DNA of 64,000 nucleotides from Aporrectodea caliginosa (lineage: Eukaryota; Annelida; Clitellata; Crassiclitellata; Lumbricidae). The notes beneath the pieces were generated by a model. The model saw only the letters and a list, made by a program, of their open reading frames with translations, ran no database searches and was not told the DNA's origin. The DNA is taken from the NCBI GenBank assembly GCA_020284085.1, contig JACEVL010000032.1, positions 1,561,001 through 1,625,000 of the forward strand, written 5' to 3'. The position numbers and the translations under genes are program-made. Of the stretch, positions 1-11,029 are shown in pieces (positions within the stretch are counted from its first letter, which is position 1; each line of letters starts with the position of its first letter).

Positions 1-1036
1 ACACACAATTCGCATAAAGACCTTTGATTAATGGCAGCGACCAACTCATACTCATCCAAAACTGATAGCGGCTTTGAGTTGAGTGGTGAGCGAGCCAACG
101 CTCCATGTGCATTAGAGCTGCTGCCACAGCTGCTATTCAGAATGCTCATGCTGCTGCTTCTACAGTTGCAGCTTCTACAACCGCTGCTAGAGCACTCGCT
201 CAAAAAAATGAAGAGTCTATGAAAATTTGTGTACGCACATGGTTGCAAAATAGACTTAAAGTTCAGCGCAACCAACCTGTTGCAAATGGAAAAGGATTAA
301 TGCGTACCATTTCTATTGGTCATTTGTAATTCGTTAAGTTCATTTTAAAAATGCATGCCAACTCCTCTTGAAGCTGCTAGCCGTCACAACTGAGTTGAAT
401 GTTTCTGTAATGCACAGTTCAATGTTTCAAGTTCTCCGTTGACTTCTTTCTGAAGATACTCTGTTTGCAGTATAAACTCCAAAATTAAAAGACTTGGACA
501 TGTTCTCAGTGTGAAAGCGACATGGTCGCCCATGGATATTGGAAAGATCGAGGAGGCCCGTGCCGCCGCCGCCGCCTCCACCGCCGTAACAGAGTGGCAG
601 CTTCGCGGCCACTCTTCTGTGTGCAAGCACACAACAACCGACAAATAGATTAAAACCTTCATTTTGAAACACTTGAAACCGCGCAAGTTGGAGGTTTAGT
701 AAGAAAAATACCAATGCTCAACCTAAGAGATGCAACATTACCAATCTCATAGCCGTTCCTCTTTAGCTTTCCAAACTAATAGAAGGCCTGTACAGGCTTT
801 CATTCATTCGGTTATTTCAGCTAAAAACAAGTAAATTCGAGGAGCGATCCGTCTTAAATGGTGCCATACAAGCTACAATCTTAAGTTTGCCCAGTTCGCC
901 TACGTTTCTGGATCTAAAATTTGTGAGTTTCTCTCGTTCATGTAACTTTGAAAAATGATGTGTCCATTAAAAGATCTCATTTTTAACTCACTGTCAGCAA
1001 CTTTTCAAAGAAGACACCCTCATACCAAACTGAAAT
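1..1036. other. No recognised gene
   Basis: Two overlapping short open frames (31-222 and 105-329, plus strand) cover an alanine/leucine-rich stretch, but I see no domain, no convincing splice sites and no relative elsewhere in the window. A GCC/CCG-rich run lies near 558-590. Treated as intergenic. Confidence 0.3.
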
Positions 1037-1140
1037 ATCTAAAAGTCTGAAAGCTAAGCGATGCAAAGCTGAAATTCTGAAATTTTAAATTTACAATCCA
1101 CAAGGACGGAAAACCACCTGTTCTTAAATTTTAAATTTGC

Positions 1141-1811
1141 CAAACGAGAAGATCCGAAATTTTAAAGTTGCAAACGAGAAGATCTCAAATTTTAAAGTTG
1201 CAACTGAGAAGATCAGAAATTTTAAATTCGCAAATGCGAAGATCACAAATTTTAAAGTTGCAATGAAGAAGTTCCGAACTTTTAAATTTGCAAACGAGAA
1301 GATCAGAAATTTTAAAGTTGCAAACGAGAAGATCTCAAATTTTAAAGTTGCGAATGAGAAGATCAGAAATTTTAAATTCGCAAATGCGAAGATCAGAAAT
1401 TTTAAATTCACAAACGCGAAGTTCTCAAATTTTAAAGTTGCAATGAAGACGTTCAGAAATTTTAAATTCGCAAACGCGAAGATCAGAAATTTTAAATTCG
1501 CAAAGATCAGAAAAATTTTAAAGTTGCAAATGAGAAGTTCAGAAATTTTATATTCGCAAACGCGAAGATCAGAAATTTTAAATTCGCAAACGCGAAGTTC
1601 TCAAATTTTAAAGTTGCAAAAGAGAATATCAGCAATTTTAAATTCGCAAACGAGCAGATCAGAAATTTTAAAGTTGCAGTGACGAAGATCAGAAATTTTA
1701 AATTCGCAAACGAGCAGATCAGAAATTTTAAACTCGCAAAGGCGAAGATCAGAAATTTTTAATTCGCAAACGTGACGAACAGAATTTTTAAAGTTGCAAT
1801 GAAGAAGTTTT
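1141..1811. repeat. 30-bp minisatellite, about 22 copies
   Basis: Head-to-tail units of about 30 bp, each with a cAAACGmGAAG start, a GATCAGAAATTTTAAA core and a GTTG or TTCG end. I count 22 full or near-full units plus a partial one; unit 13 is 26 bp. Units 1-5 recur as units 6-9 and 11, so a 150-180 bp higher-order period is overlaid on the monomer. Because 30 is a multiple of three, long frames are open on both strands (plus 1137-1682, a 10-residue repeat; minus 1124-1411). That is expected of such an array and is not evidence for a protein. Degenerate units extend left to about 1040. Confidence 0.9.
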
Positions 1812-1829
1812 GAAAACGCCACTTGCATT

Positions 1830-2466
1830 AAAAGCGAAAAGCCTACCGTGTGCTTTGCAATGTTGAATAGCAATAGCTCTCTGTCGTCTTTCAAAGTTAT
1901 ATGTTGACTCAGCCTCCTCACGTCTAGAGAAAAAGCGAGCTCTGTGCCTCTTTCTGCTTCTTAGCCCCGCTATGCCTCTCTGCTTCTTAGCCTAGCTGCC
2001 AACCTCTATACAATGAGAAATGCCTAGTCTTCTAAAATGAGAGTCAAGTCAGTCTCAGCCTCCCCATGGCTAGAAAGTGCTTCCTAGTCTCTGCATACTG
2101 GAGTGTTTGCCTCTTTGAAAAAACCACAAGAAGAACCACATTTTTAACACTCAATTCAATCTCATTTCAATTAGAAAACTTCATACCAACCGTTTCAGCT
2201 TTGGTGTCAGTATTTTTGGTTGTGAAAAACTTACAATGGAGTAATTGCACCCCAACTCGTGTGAAAGTGCACTAGCGAGCTCTCAAAACACACCTCTATA
2301 TAACGATGATAATCCTAGGTTTGCTAAGTATATGCCCATCTTAAATCTACACTGCTTCTAGAAAATTTAAAAAGTCTGTTCAAAAAACACTCACATGCTC
2401 ACACATTTTAAAATGCAAAGGATTGATCTAAAAACGCTGAAATGCCGAAATTTGACACATGGGAAC
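1830..2466. other. No gene seen
   Basis: AT-rich, no domain or repeat recognised. A degenerate direct repeat around 1930-2060 contains 'agcctc' and 'tgcctctctgcttcttagcc'. Confidence 0.3.
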
Positions 2467-2532
2467 ATGTGTGTGTGTGAGTGTGTGTGTGTGTGTGTGA
2501 GTGAGTGAGTGTGTGTGTGTGTGTATGAGTGT
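2467..2532. repeat. (GT)n microsatellite
   Basis: Interrupted GT/GA dinucleotide run of about 65 bp. Confidence 0.9.
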
Positions 2533-2539
2533 TGTGGAA

Positions 2540-4139
2540 TAATGCAAATAGAGCATAATGATTATTCTAAGAGCGTTGGTTGCGCGCCTTGCAAGGCAGC
2601 GAAGTTGGAGTGGCAGGGTTTGTAGGCTTATGCCTAAAATGGTTGCGTGTCTAAGAGAAAAATGGTGGTATGGTCCAAAAGAATGGTTTCTACCATTAAA
2701 GTTGGGTCTATGTGTAAATTGCCATAGGCCAAACAATTCACATGTAAAAGAATGCAAGTTCAGCTACAAGAGTAAAGCCTATGCGTGTTGGGCTCCATGC
2801 TTAAATGTGTGCTAAGTGAAAATGGTCAAAAGTAATGGCAGCGTGATTGTACTAAGAAACCATGTGAAATGGGCGTCTTGCAATGCATGAGCAGTGATGG
2901 TTGATATGTATGGGCGCTAGATGAATGCTAGGGAGTAAAAATTGAGTGCTTGCCTATGCGAAATGATTGGTGTTGCATGAAAGAATTGGCGGCTTGCGTG
3001 TATAAAAATTGGCTGCATGCCTATGTTTGAATGAGCCAAATAGAATGAATATTCAATGAGCATTTCTAAGCCATATAGTGAGAAAGAAGAATGGGGAGGG
3101 GTAGGCACAGCCCAAATGAAGAGGGGCCCTTGAAATGACCTTTGACCAGCTTTAATGGGTGTCTGTTTTTGGCCGAGGTCCCCGTTTGACCTTTGACCTC
3201 CAAAACTGATATTAGCAGCGCCTTTTCGTTTCAGTTTTCAGAAAAACTGATATTACTACCGCAAATTTATGACGTCAAAAGGTGGGTGGGAGGTGAACTG
3301 GTATTACTAATGGCCTATTATAACCTACTCAGCTGGTCTCAGCCTCTTATAAGACTGTCGCTTTGTAAGGACTTCAGCAAATCCTTGGCGCACAACTTCG
3401 TATCGCCCTTCACTTGATGACCAGTCATTAAATTATTGCGCTATATAAATGTCGAAAACAAGTCCATTCACATTCGAAGCCAGAGTTTGTAATGACCTTT
3501 GAATCTAAGTAGACTTAATTAATCATCAGTTTATGAACTCACCCATCTGCAAACCTTTAAACTACTCTATAATACTCTATACATTGTTCAACCAATGTTC
3601 AAAGTCAATGTCAGCAAATACTTTCGAACAGTTTAGCATTGCATGCAATTTACGGATTGAAACGTTACTGTGGTGTTGCAGTTTTGAGATTAAAAATAAG
3701 GTACATAAATGGTTTTCTTAGTTAATTTATTATGCTTTGATTTTAGGTAATACCTGAATAAGTGTCGATATCAAAAGGTCACCTAATGTTTTTAAAAAGT
3801 AGATGCTTAACATTAAATTTTGTATTCTAGTCATTCAATAAAAGTTAAAACTTGCATGCTATGTATTTTATGTTCCTACATGTCACCCATAAGGAACCTT
3901 CCAACGTCGCTAAATACTAGCTAATAAATCTATCTGAATAATAGTAGGGCCTATCTAAAGGCAAACAAGATGAAAATCCTAGTGTTTTGCTAATGAAACT
4001 ATCTGAATATTAGCATATTTAGGATAACGAGCTTTTTATGGGTTGACGACTAAATTGGATTTGATCATTCAAACTGGTTACGATGAAGTTCTCTGCTAAA
4101 GATCTAAACTTAAAGTAAATTGGTCTTCGGAAACTGACA
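2540..4139. other. No gene seen
   Basis: Only short unsupported frames. Around 2890-3060 there are loosely repeated 'gcttgc..tatg' phrases, and at 3135-3200 'tgacctttgacc' occurs twice. No element ends or coding domains recognised. Confidence 0.3.
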
Positions 4140-4319
4140 AAATTAAATAGGCCTAACTGGTCAACAATTAAAAGGGTGATTTTAAACACCTGAGCAACTA
4201 GAAAATGATATGAGAAATTCATGATAACTTAGCAAAAGTTCTGTCAGAGTTGGTGAAGCATTCATGGAATCATCACAACAGGCAGCAGTTATCATGGTAG
4301 CCTAGTGCAGTTGTTAGTT

Positions 4320-4537
4320 TTAAGACCCGTCTTTATCCCAAATGGCGAAAACTCCTTTTTTACTGTTTGCATAAGCGCCTTGGGCGTCTTCTGCCATTTC
4401 AGCTTCGCTTTCGTCTTGGTCACCTTCTGCCCACCAACCATCGCTGACGTCTTCGTCGCCTTCCTCCGACCCAGTTTCCCTATCTTCTTCCTCGCTCCTA
4501 ACCGAATCAGTTGCTGTATCAGAGCAAAGACTAGCAG
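4320..4537 (-). CDS. Acidic exon of TIR-like gene, copy 1
   Basis: Minus-strand exon preceded by a polypyrimidine/TTTTTTAG acceptor. Two bases complete a codon, then 71 sense codons run to a TAA. The peptide is strongly acidic (runs such as SEEEDRETGSEEGDED), then a tryptophan pair, more acidic residues and an end reading WDKDGS. The acceptor phase (2 nt) fits the 1 nt left over by the TIR-like exon donor at 5869, so the two exons would join in frame. The copy-2 counterpart shares LCSDxAT and EEDRETGSxEGDxD. No domain recognised; possibly a flexible acidic tail. The function and the assignment to the same transcript are inference. Confidence 0.5.
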
Positions 4538-4704
4538 CTAAAAAATACAAAATCGAATTTGCTTAGCATGATTTCAAGTCAAGTGAAACTCCAATTTCTG
4601 TTGCAAAGCCAAATCAGCAGAAAACTATTCAGATGTTCTCCTTCAAAAAGGAATGATTAGTGTAGAACCATATCGACTGCTGGCTTCATGTATGACTAAG
4701 AATA

Positions 4705-5160
4705 GGTGTCACGACAATTCGTCTACTGACATCTCGTCTACGACACTTCGTCTACAGACGTTATTTGATATTGTCACTTTAAAAATGGAAGCTGGATTGA
4801 TGACAAAAACTGTTTCCCGAAATGGAAGTGGGATTGATAAAAACATTCCTGTGTTGAAATAGGAGCTGGATTGATCGAAATAATTTTTCCCGTAAATAGA
4901 AGCTGGAAATCAACCTGGATGCATGGATGAAAATAAGTTTCCATTCAATAGAGGCTGGATTGATGAAAATAATCTTTTCAGTAATTAGAAGCTGGATTCC
5001 TGAGAATATATAGCACGTTTTAGCGAAACTATAAGAAAGCGGCCTCTGTTGATTAGCCGTAATGGATACGGATACACTTGTAGACGAAATGTCGTTAGAC
5101 GAAGTGTCTGTAGACGAAGTGTCGTAGACGAAATGTCGGTAGACGAATTGTCGCGGAACC
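4705..5160. mobile_element. Non-autonomous foldback (MULE-type) element
   Basis: 456 bp bounded by a perfect 9-bp direct repeat CTAAGAATA (4696-4704 and 5161-5169), the TSD size typical of MULEs. The ends, GGTGTCACGAC and GTCGCGGAACC, are inverted repeats that continue into arrays of short units (GACaAATTCGTCTAC-like) in opposite orientation on the two arms. The interior carries diverged repeats of 'gaagctggattgatgaaaat' with no coding capacity. It sits in the intron of TIR-like copy 1. Termini and interior repeats match the element at 32361-33365. Confidence 0.85.
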
Positions 5161-5868
5161 CTAAGAATAGGCCTATACTCTGCATGCAAAGAATGTGAGT
5201 TGAACTCTATGCTTTTGCTATGTGCGTCAGATCCAAACAACACGGCGCTCATCTAGTAGGCTAAGCTTTTGTGCCAGCGTAAGATTATACTATTATACTA
5301 TGATTTCGTATTATTTAATCACGACATGTAGGAATTTAACTCTATCGTATATCAGTAAGAATGACTCTATGCGCTTTCCCGTGCACAAAGTTCAAGTGCA
5401 AGTTTAAAAGAATCATGCCAGCAGCATGGAATATACAATTGTTTTAGGGGCCTTTCTGAATAATCTTGATTCAATCTGACAAGTTTGCTAATACGCGGAG
5501 CCCTACCACGTATGCATAATTTGAGAATATAAAGTCTTTCAGTGAGATATAGCTATAGAAAAACAAACAAGCAATGATGGAATCATCACAACAGGCAGTC
5601 GTTATCATGGTAGAACCTATTTAGGCGCTCCACTTGAATGGGCCTATAATATTGTATGCTTTCATAAAATTCTTAAATGGCACTTTCAACTCTTTGAACA
5701 TAATGCTCAATGCTCATGCACAAACACAACTCCAACTTTTCACAGTAAGTTTAAAAGGTTTTGTTGACGCTTATCCATTGTCAACGGCATATTAGCTTAA
5801 TAGGTCGGATACATCTTGATTGTTTTACCTAAAAATTACCATTCATACTGATGCATGAAACAGCTTAC

Positions 5869-6048
5869 CTGAAATCAAGGCTCAGATTGCTCTTATCAAT
5901 TCCGGCAATTCTTTGTCGTACTTGTCTGAAGATGAAATGTCAGTTATCATGATTCCGGTGAGTAGTCCTCCCGGTCTAACGCCGTCATAGTCGGGATCCA
6001 CGAGGACGGGAATCACGAATTTCCCGTCTGAAGTGGCAAATATGAGTT
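5869..6048 (-). CDS. TIR-like domain C-terminal exon, copy 1
   Basis: A 180-nt minus-strand exon with acceptor TTTTACACAG and donor CAG|GTAAGC. It begins with AA, so a preceding G would give Glu, followed by LIFATSDGKFVIPVLVD, then YDGV, GLLTG and YDKELPELIRAI. A Glu-hydrophobic start, a lysine before a hydrophobic-PVLVD strand, and a closing Y..EL..LI.AI helix match the C-terminal half of TIR domains (NAD hydrolase or adaptor modules of innate immunity and axon degeneration). An in-frame TGA at 5882-5884 falls 13 nt before the donor, as in copy 2. The upstream TIR exons with box 1 and the catalytic Glu are not in the window, so a full gene cannot be claimed; it may be a pseudogene fragment. 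Confidence 0.55.
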
Positions 6049-6340
6049 CTGTGTAAAACGGAAGAGACAACGATTACAGCCAAAAGCCACTTACTAAGTA
6101 ACAATGATTATGCTAATTGGTCATGTTCACGCAATAGCCACGAGCAAAGATGGACGGACCATGCCAGAACCCATAATGGGTTCTATAATTATACAGATCC
6201 TATATGGACAATTGGACATGTGGGTATGCTGGCAGAGGAGACGATATCGAGAGCCTAAGGCTTTCTTGAATGGGAACCAAAGCATTCGTCCGGAAACGTA
6301 TTGGGCTGAGGAGAATATCAGACGTTAAGATACAGATGTA

Positions 6341-6699
6341 TATAGCAGAATACATACATGTACAATGTACGTAGGCCTACACGCTGCTCATTTTACCAAC
6401 GCCACCTGGGGAATGAACGGCTGAGTCGACCTTTGGGAAGACAGCGGGAATCGATCCCTCGCCCATGCTGATCTTCTGCTCTTCGTGTCAGAGTGTTTTA
6501 CTGTTTTACAATTGCCATGGGCCTTAACCCTCCCTCCATACCATACATATACACACGCAATGCATACACCCATACAATACATACACATATACAATGCATA
6601 CATGCAATGCATATTATACATTTATGCAAACATATTGTACAATGGTGTAAAAGTTGCAACTTAAGTTTAAAATACTAGCAAGTCTTGTAAAATTAATTA
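6341..6699. other. Possible tRNA-like SINE remnant and CATA-rich DNA
   Basis: On the minus strand 6440-6470 reads GGGATCGATTCCC, close to a Pol III B box, but I do not find a good A box. 6535-6625 is rich in ATACA/CATAC microsatellite. No coding signal. Confidence 0.25.
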
Positions 6700-6934
6700 T
6701 TATAACCCCGTCCCCATTACCGAACTGATGCCGCAATAACACCAATTGCTGGGATTGACCGGGTTACCGATCTCAAGATCCTTGGTATTACACTCTCTGA
6801 AAGAATCGGGTTCTCCCTTCATATTAATAACATATGCTGCAGAGCTAAGCAGTCCTTTTTTGCATTGCGTGACCTGGTGGCTCATGGGCTTACTAGTAAT
6901 CGTCTATATGACGTAGTGCGCTCTACTACAACAT
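6700..6934 (+). mobile_element. LINE family C, copy 1, 5' piece (RT C-terminal part)
   Basis: Frames here give RVTDLKILGITL, then SLHINNICCRAKQSFFALR and GLTSNRLYDVV, the segment after the RT palm found in many non-LTR ORF2 proteins. The same region occurs at 36940-37110. The sequence stops at about 6934, where another LINE begins, and resumes at about 8875. Confidence 0.65.
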
Positions 6935-8802
6935 TGAAGAAGCGGAGAAGGATGGCAAGGCTCTCTGGAAATCATTAAACTCTATTTTATCCCCGCAATC
7001 CTCTATTGAATGCCCACTCTCACCTGATGAACTTCTTGATCACTTTGCAAACAAAACTGAAGCTATTCGCCATTCCACCAAAGACGCCCCCTTACCTGTC
7101 TTGAACCCTAACCACCTAAATTTTCCTGGTCTTTGTGCTTTTGATGAGATCACTTTACCGGAAGTTGATAAGCTTCTCAGTAACTCCTCCTCCAAGCAAT
7201 GTGAGCTTGATTCCTGCCCAGTCTGGATTATTAAATCCCTTCGACATATTTTTGCCCCCATTTGATCCTACTCATAAACTGCTCACTTATCACTGCTACC
7301 TTACCTGCTTCCCACAAGCGTGCCATTATCGGTCCTCGCATCAAAAAATCAGGCCTTGACCCTTCCGATCCTGGTAATTACCGCCCAATCTCTAACCTAT
7401 CTTTCATCTCCAAACTTGTTGAGCGTGCCGTCCACCGTCAGCTATCTAACTATGTTGAATCCAACTCCTTGCTACCTCTTGTTCAGTCTGGTTTCCGCCG
7501 CCTCCACTCCACTGAAACTGCTGTCCTTAAAGTTTATAATGATATAATCATGGCACTTGACTCTGGTTTCATAACTGCCCTTCTGTTACTAGATTTCAGC
7601 TCTGCCTTTGATTGTGTTGACCATTCCATTCTCATTCAAGTGCTTGAATCTCAATTTGGCATTATGGCCTCTGCTCTTCTCTGGATTGCTAATTTCTTGA
7701 CAAACAGATCACACTCTGTGCGACTTGGTTCTAACACTTCTAGGTACTTCAATATCCTCTTTGGTGTACCTCAACGTTCTATACTTGGCCCCCTCTTGTT
7801 CATCCTCTATACCTCTAATATTTTTCACATTGCCTTCAAACACGGCATCTTTATACACCTTTATGCTGACTACACACAACTCTATATTAAACTTGCTGCC
7901 AAAGACTTTGATAATGCAATGTTTCGCTTAATAACTTGTTTCACTGAAATCCAATCATGGTGTGCATCCATGCGCCTTAAACTGAATGCCTCCAAGACAG
8001 AACTTATCTGGTTCTACCGCAACCCATTACCTAACTCACAATTATTCCACACTGTACTCAATCTTAGCCCAGATTGCTCCATCAAACCAGCTGATGTTGT
8101 CCGAGACCTTGGTGTCCTCCTTGATAACTCGCTGTCTATGAAAACTCATATCTCCTCCATAACCAAATCCTGTTTTTTCCATCTCAGACGCATTCGGCAA
8201 GTCAAGAAAAGTCTTAACGAAAAATGTGTTCGTACCCTAGTACAGGCCCTTGTCATTTCTAGAATTGACTACTGCAACTCAGTCCTATTTGGTCTTCCTG
8301 CATCTACCCTTCAACCTCTTACAGCTGTTCTTCATTACGCTGCTAAGCTTATCAAGAACCAAAATCCTCGGGATCACGTCACACCGACCCTCCGTGAACT
8401 ACACTGGCTTCCCATACAAGCTCGCATCAATTTCAAAATCTGTCTTCTAATGTACAGAATCTACACAAGCTGTTCTCCTGCATACCTTTCTTCACTTGTT
8501 ACACCCTGTTCCTCTCTCCAATCCAGACGAGGGCTACGTTCATCGTCTCAAGGTGATTTTGTTGTGACACGATCACTCAAAAAACTTGGTAACAGGGCAT
8601 TTGCGCTAGCCGGCCCGGCTGAATGGAACAAACTCCCGGTCTTTATCCGCAAATCCTCAACTTTATCGATTTTCAAAACTAACCTTAAAACACACCTGTT
8701 TAAGATTTACTATGATTGATTTTTTCTGTTACGCGCTTTTGTGCAAGATTCCAATTTTGTTTAGGCGCGCTACAAATAAGTCTAATAATAATAATAATAA
8801 TA
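6935..8802 (+). mobile_element. L2/CR1-like LINE, 5'-truncated
   Basis: Starts inside the endonuclease-RT linker (ALWKSLNSIL, CPLSPDELLDHF) and ends with a short 3' UTR 'aggcgcgctacaaataag' and an (AATAAT)n tail. It is inserted in LINE family C. A frameshift near 7260 separates the linker frame from the RT frame, so this is a dead copy. Confidence 0.85.
7262..8719 (+). pseudogene. Reverse transcriptase of L2/CR1-like LINE
   Basis: A 485-codon frame covering fingers, palm and thumb. NYRPISNLSFISKLVE, QSGFRRLHSTETAV and LLLDFSSAFDCVDHSIL are classic non-LTR RT blocks. The catalytic YADD is YADY here and the GVPQGSVLGP block reads GVPQRSILGP, so an active-site Asp and a conserved Gly are lost. 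The C-terminal end has RDHVTPTLRELHWLP and the terminal LAGPAEWNKLP of the L2/CR1/Rex group. The frame opens at a non-natural start caused by an upstream frameshift. Retrotransposition-incompetent. Confidence 0.85.
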
Positions 8803-8874
8803 CGATTTAAGAACCATGATTTTAAGAACTCTGATTTTATAATAATAATAATAATACTAATAATTGTTGCGCGA

Positions 8875-9350
8875 ACGGTTTAGGCCTACTCCTCTCCTGC
8901 TATGTGGGTTTCGCTAATTTGGGTGAGCGAGAACGGCTAAACTGTCTTATAAAAAACTGATAAAGCAAGGCTTTTTGCCCAGCAACTACCCTACATTCGA
9001 AGAAATGTGCGTCAAAGCTGACCGTGCTCTATTTTCAAATATATTGGCTAACCCTGGGCATGTTCTCCACGGTTTACTCCCTCCAGTTCATGAAACACAA
9101 TAGGCCTACTCTTTACGGCCTCGTCCTCACAACCGTGAAATTCCACGTTCTGACCTCCTCACTAGAAAGGGATTCATTACCAGGATGCTTTACACTTATT
9201 GACATGTTTTAGAACTTTACTATTCGTTATTATTATTACTATACATTATTATTACTTCTATGTGTTATTTTACAGTCTATTTTGATGTCCCATTGTGCGT
9301 TTGCTAATGGAGTAATAAAGGCAATACTTACTTACGTACTTACTTAATGA
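8875..9350 (+). mobile_element. LINE family C, copy 1, 3' piece
   Basis: Degenerate coding in mixed frames: SPAMWVSLIWVSENG, then ALFSNILANPGHVLHGLLPP, LRPRPHN and a closing TRMLY, matching the end of the family C ORF at 17176-17390 (minus) and 37130-37437 (plus). It ends in a 3' UTR with an AATAAA and a CTTA-type repeat tail. Together with 6700-6934 it is one element split by the L2-like insertion. Confidence 0.7.
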
Positions 9351-9594
9351 ATCAGAGTTTGATACAGATTTCACCAAAATCACTTACAATGTAAGTAGAG
9401 AAGATACTTAAGAAATCCAAGTCGTTAGCCTACATTGTTCTGCCATGCTATGCATGTTACATTATCTTAAAAGACACTAGCATATCTAGCATCTGTGACT
9501 AGAATCGATGGATGTCTTCAATAAGTTCAATTTCAAAACTACTAGACTGCTATTAGGAAACAGTTAGAAGGTTAATAATTTAATAATATAATAA

Positions 9595-9840
9595 TAATAA
9601 ATAATATCGTTTCTTTAATTAAGCGCCTGACAAACGCACTGCGCTGTACATTTACATGTTATGCAATTGAAACACAAATGACAGAAGACATCAATCTTAA
9701 CTACTAACAGAACAGAGAGCCTGCAATACACGGCGCTAATAGCAGCCTACAAAGCATGTCCGTCTACGGGACTCGAACTCGGTACCGCTCTCTCTCTATG
9801 CCAGTGTGTTATCCAATGCACTATCGGGCCCCCTCCCCCA
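9595..9840 (-). mobile_element. tRNA-derived SINE
   Basis: The minus strand carries a tRNA-like head with an A-box-like ATAGTGCATTGG and a B box AGTTCGAGTCC (plus-strand 9769-9779), followed by a non-tRNA body and an ATT-rich tail near 9575-9610. Not called as a functional tRNA because the head does not fold cleanly and a SINE body follows. Confidence 0.6.
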
Positions 9841-10109
9841 ATAATAATAATATTATTGTAAGCTAACATTTAAAGGAGAGTATTACCTGGTTGGGACAAA
9901 TCACCCAAACTACTGGGACAAATCCTAAAACCATTTGGACATTTTGTCCTAGCAGTTGTACAGTTAAAAAATACCGAGTGGGCCATTAAAAATGAGAACA
10001 TCGCATTCAATCGTATTTAATACAATATCGGATTTTGTTTTGAGTAAATCTTAAACACGTAAATTACTCTGTGATGTACTTACTTACCAAATCAAGCCAG
10101 TTTGACGTA

Positions 10110-10370
10110 TTATGATGAAAGATTTACAACTTAAAGCGTACAATCGTGTGATGGGGCAATAACGAAGGCTGTAAATTAAAACGCCTTCTCTGCTCTGGAA
10201 TGACCTTCCCTCTAACATTCTATCTGTGATCCTAACTGGGGGTATTTCGGCTTCTTCTCGCTGTCTTAAGACGTTTCGTTTTTCGCAGAGTTCTTCGCAC
10301 TGGGAGCGCTTCTGATTGGGTATCACTGTGAGAAGCGCTTTATAAATTTCTAAATACAATACAATACAAT
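10110..10370 (+). mobile_element. LINE 3' end with (AATAC)n tail
   Basis: Traces of the ORF2 C-terminus (LLWNDLPSNI in one frame), then the L2-type 3' end 'gagaagcgctttataaat' and a short AATAC tail. The foldback/MULE element inserted into this tail. Confidence 0.65.
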
Positions 10371-10380
10371 GGTTTGGTGA

Positions 10381-10575
10381 CTATTCATCCCCGGAGAATT
10401 CATCCCCGGACGATTCATCCTGGACGATTCATCCCCGGACAATTCATCCCCGGACGATTCATCCTGGACCATTCATCCCCGGACTGTTCATCCTGGACGA
10501 TTCATCCTGGACGATTCATCCTGGACCATTCATCCCGGACGATTCATCCCGGACGATTCATCCTGGACAGTATTC
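10381..10575. repeat. Left terminal array of foldback element
   Basis: About 13 tandem units of ATTCATCCCCGGACG (15 bp) or ATTCATCCTGGACG (14 bp), with substitutions mainly at the ATTC/GTTC and GACG/GACC positions. Inverted with respect to 13065-13300. Confidence 0.9.
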
Positions 10576-11029
10576 TATGATTGTGGTTAGTAAGTGAATT
10601 ATGAAGCTTTAACGCACCTTTCATGGTATGGTCATGGTATAAATAGGTTACTTCATGATTTTTTCGTTTTAGTACATTAAGTACCAAACTCGTTCTATTT
10701 TCAAATGAATTGTACTCGTGGATTCCACACTCGTAGAATTCATAAGAAAATAGAACTCGTGTGGTATTTCCGGTGTAAATACGACAGAAATCATGAAGTA
10801 ACCAATACTTAGTTGTAAAACATTTACAAGGTTCGCCATTACACCACACATTTCATCTTACTTACTGAAATAATGACTCTTACGTCAAAAACATGACGTC
10901 ACCAAAGTATGGGTTCAGTGTGAAGTGCGCAGGTTTTTCGAATCAGAAACGTTTCAATATCAAGAAATAAATAGGCTTATTTCTTAGTTAACGGAAAACA
11001 TTGAATAAGAAACAATAAAATAATACGTT

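Larger units (their letters stand above)
4140..6340 (-). repeat. Duplicated locus, copy 1 (TIR-like gene)
   Basis: Collinear with 27830-34260 in the same orientation. Matching landmarks: 4150-4300 with 27826-27970, the acidic exon at 4320-4537 with 27983-28143, 4555-4650 with 28165-28255, 5420-5580 with 28500-28650, 5610-5650 with 32079-32125, and 5790-6330 with 33605-34240. Non-coding parts are about 80-86% identical by eye. Copy 1 is interrupted only by the foldback element at 4705-5160; copy 2 has several other insertions. This is therefore an old segmental duplication about 24-28 kb apart, with independent transposon insertions in each copy. Confidence 0.8.

Noticed and set aside
1124..1682. 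181- and 95-codon frames on opposite strands
   Set aside because: Produced by a 30-bp tandem repeat without stops; no transcript or domain support.
9769..9838. Functional tRNA gene
   Set aside because: The head is imperfect and is followed by a SINE body and tail.
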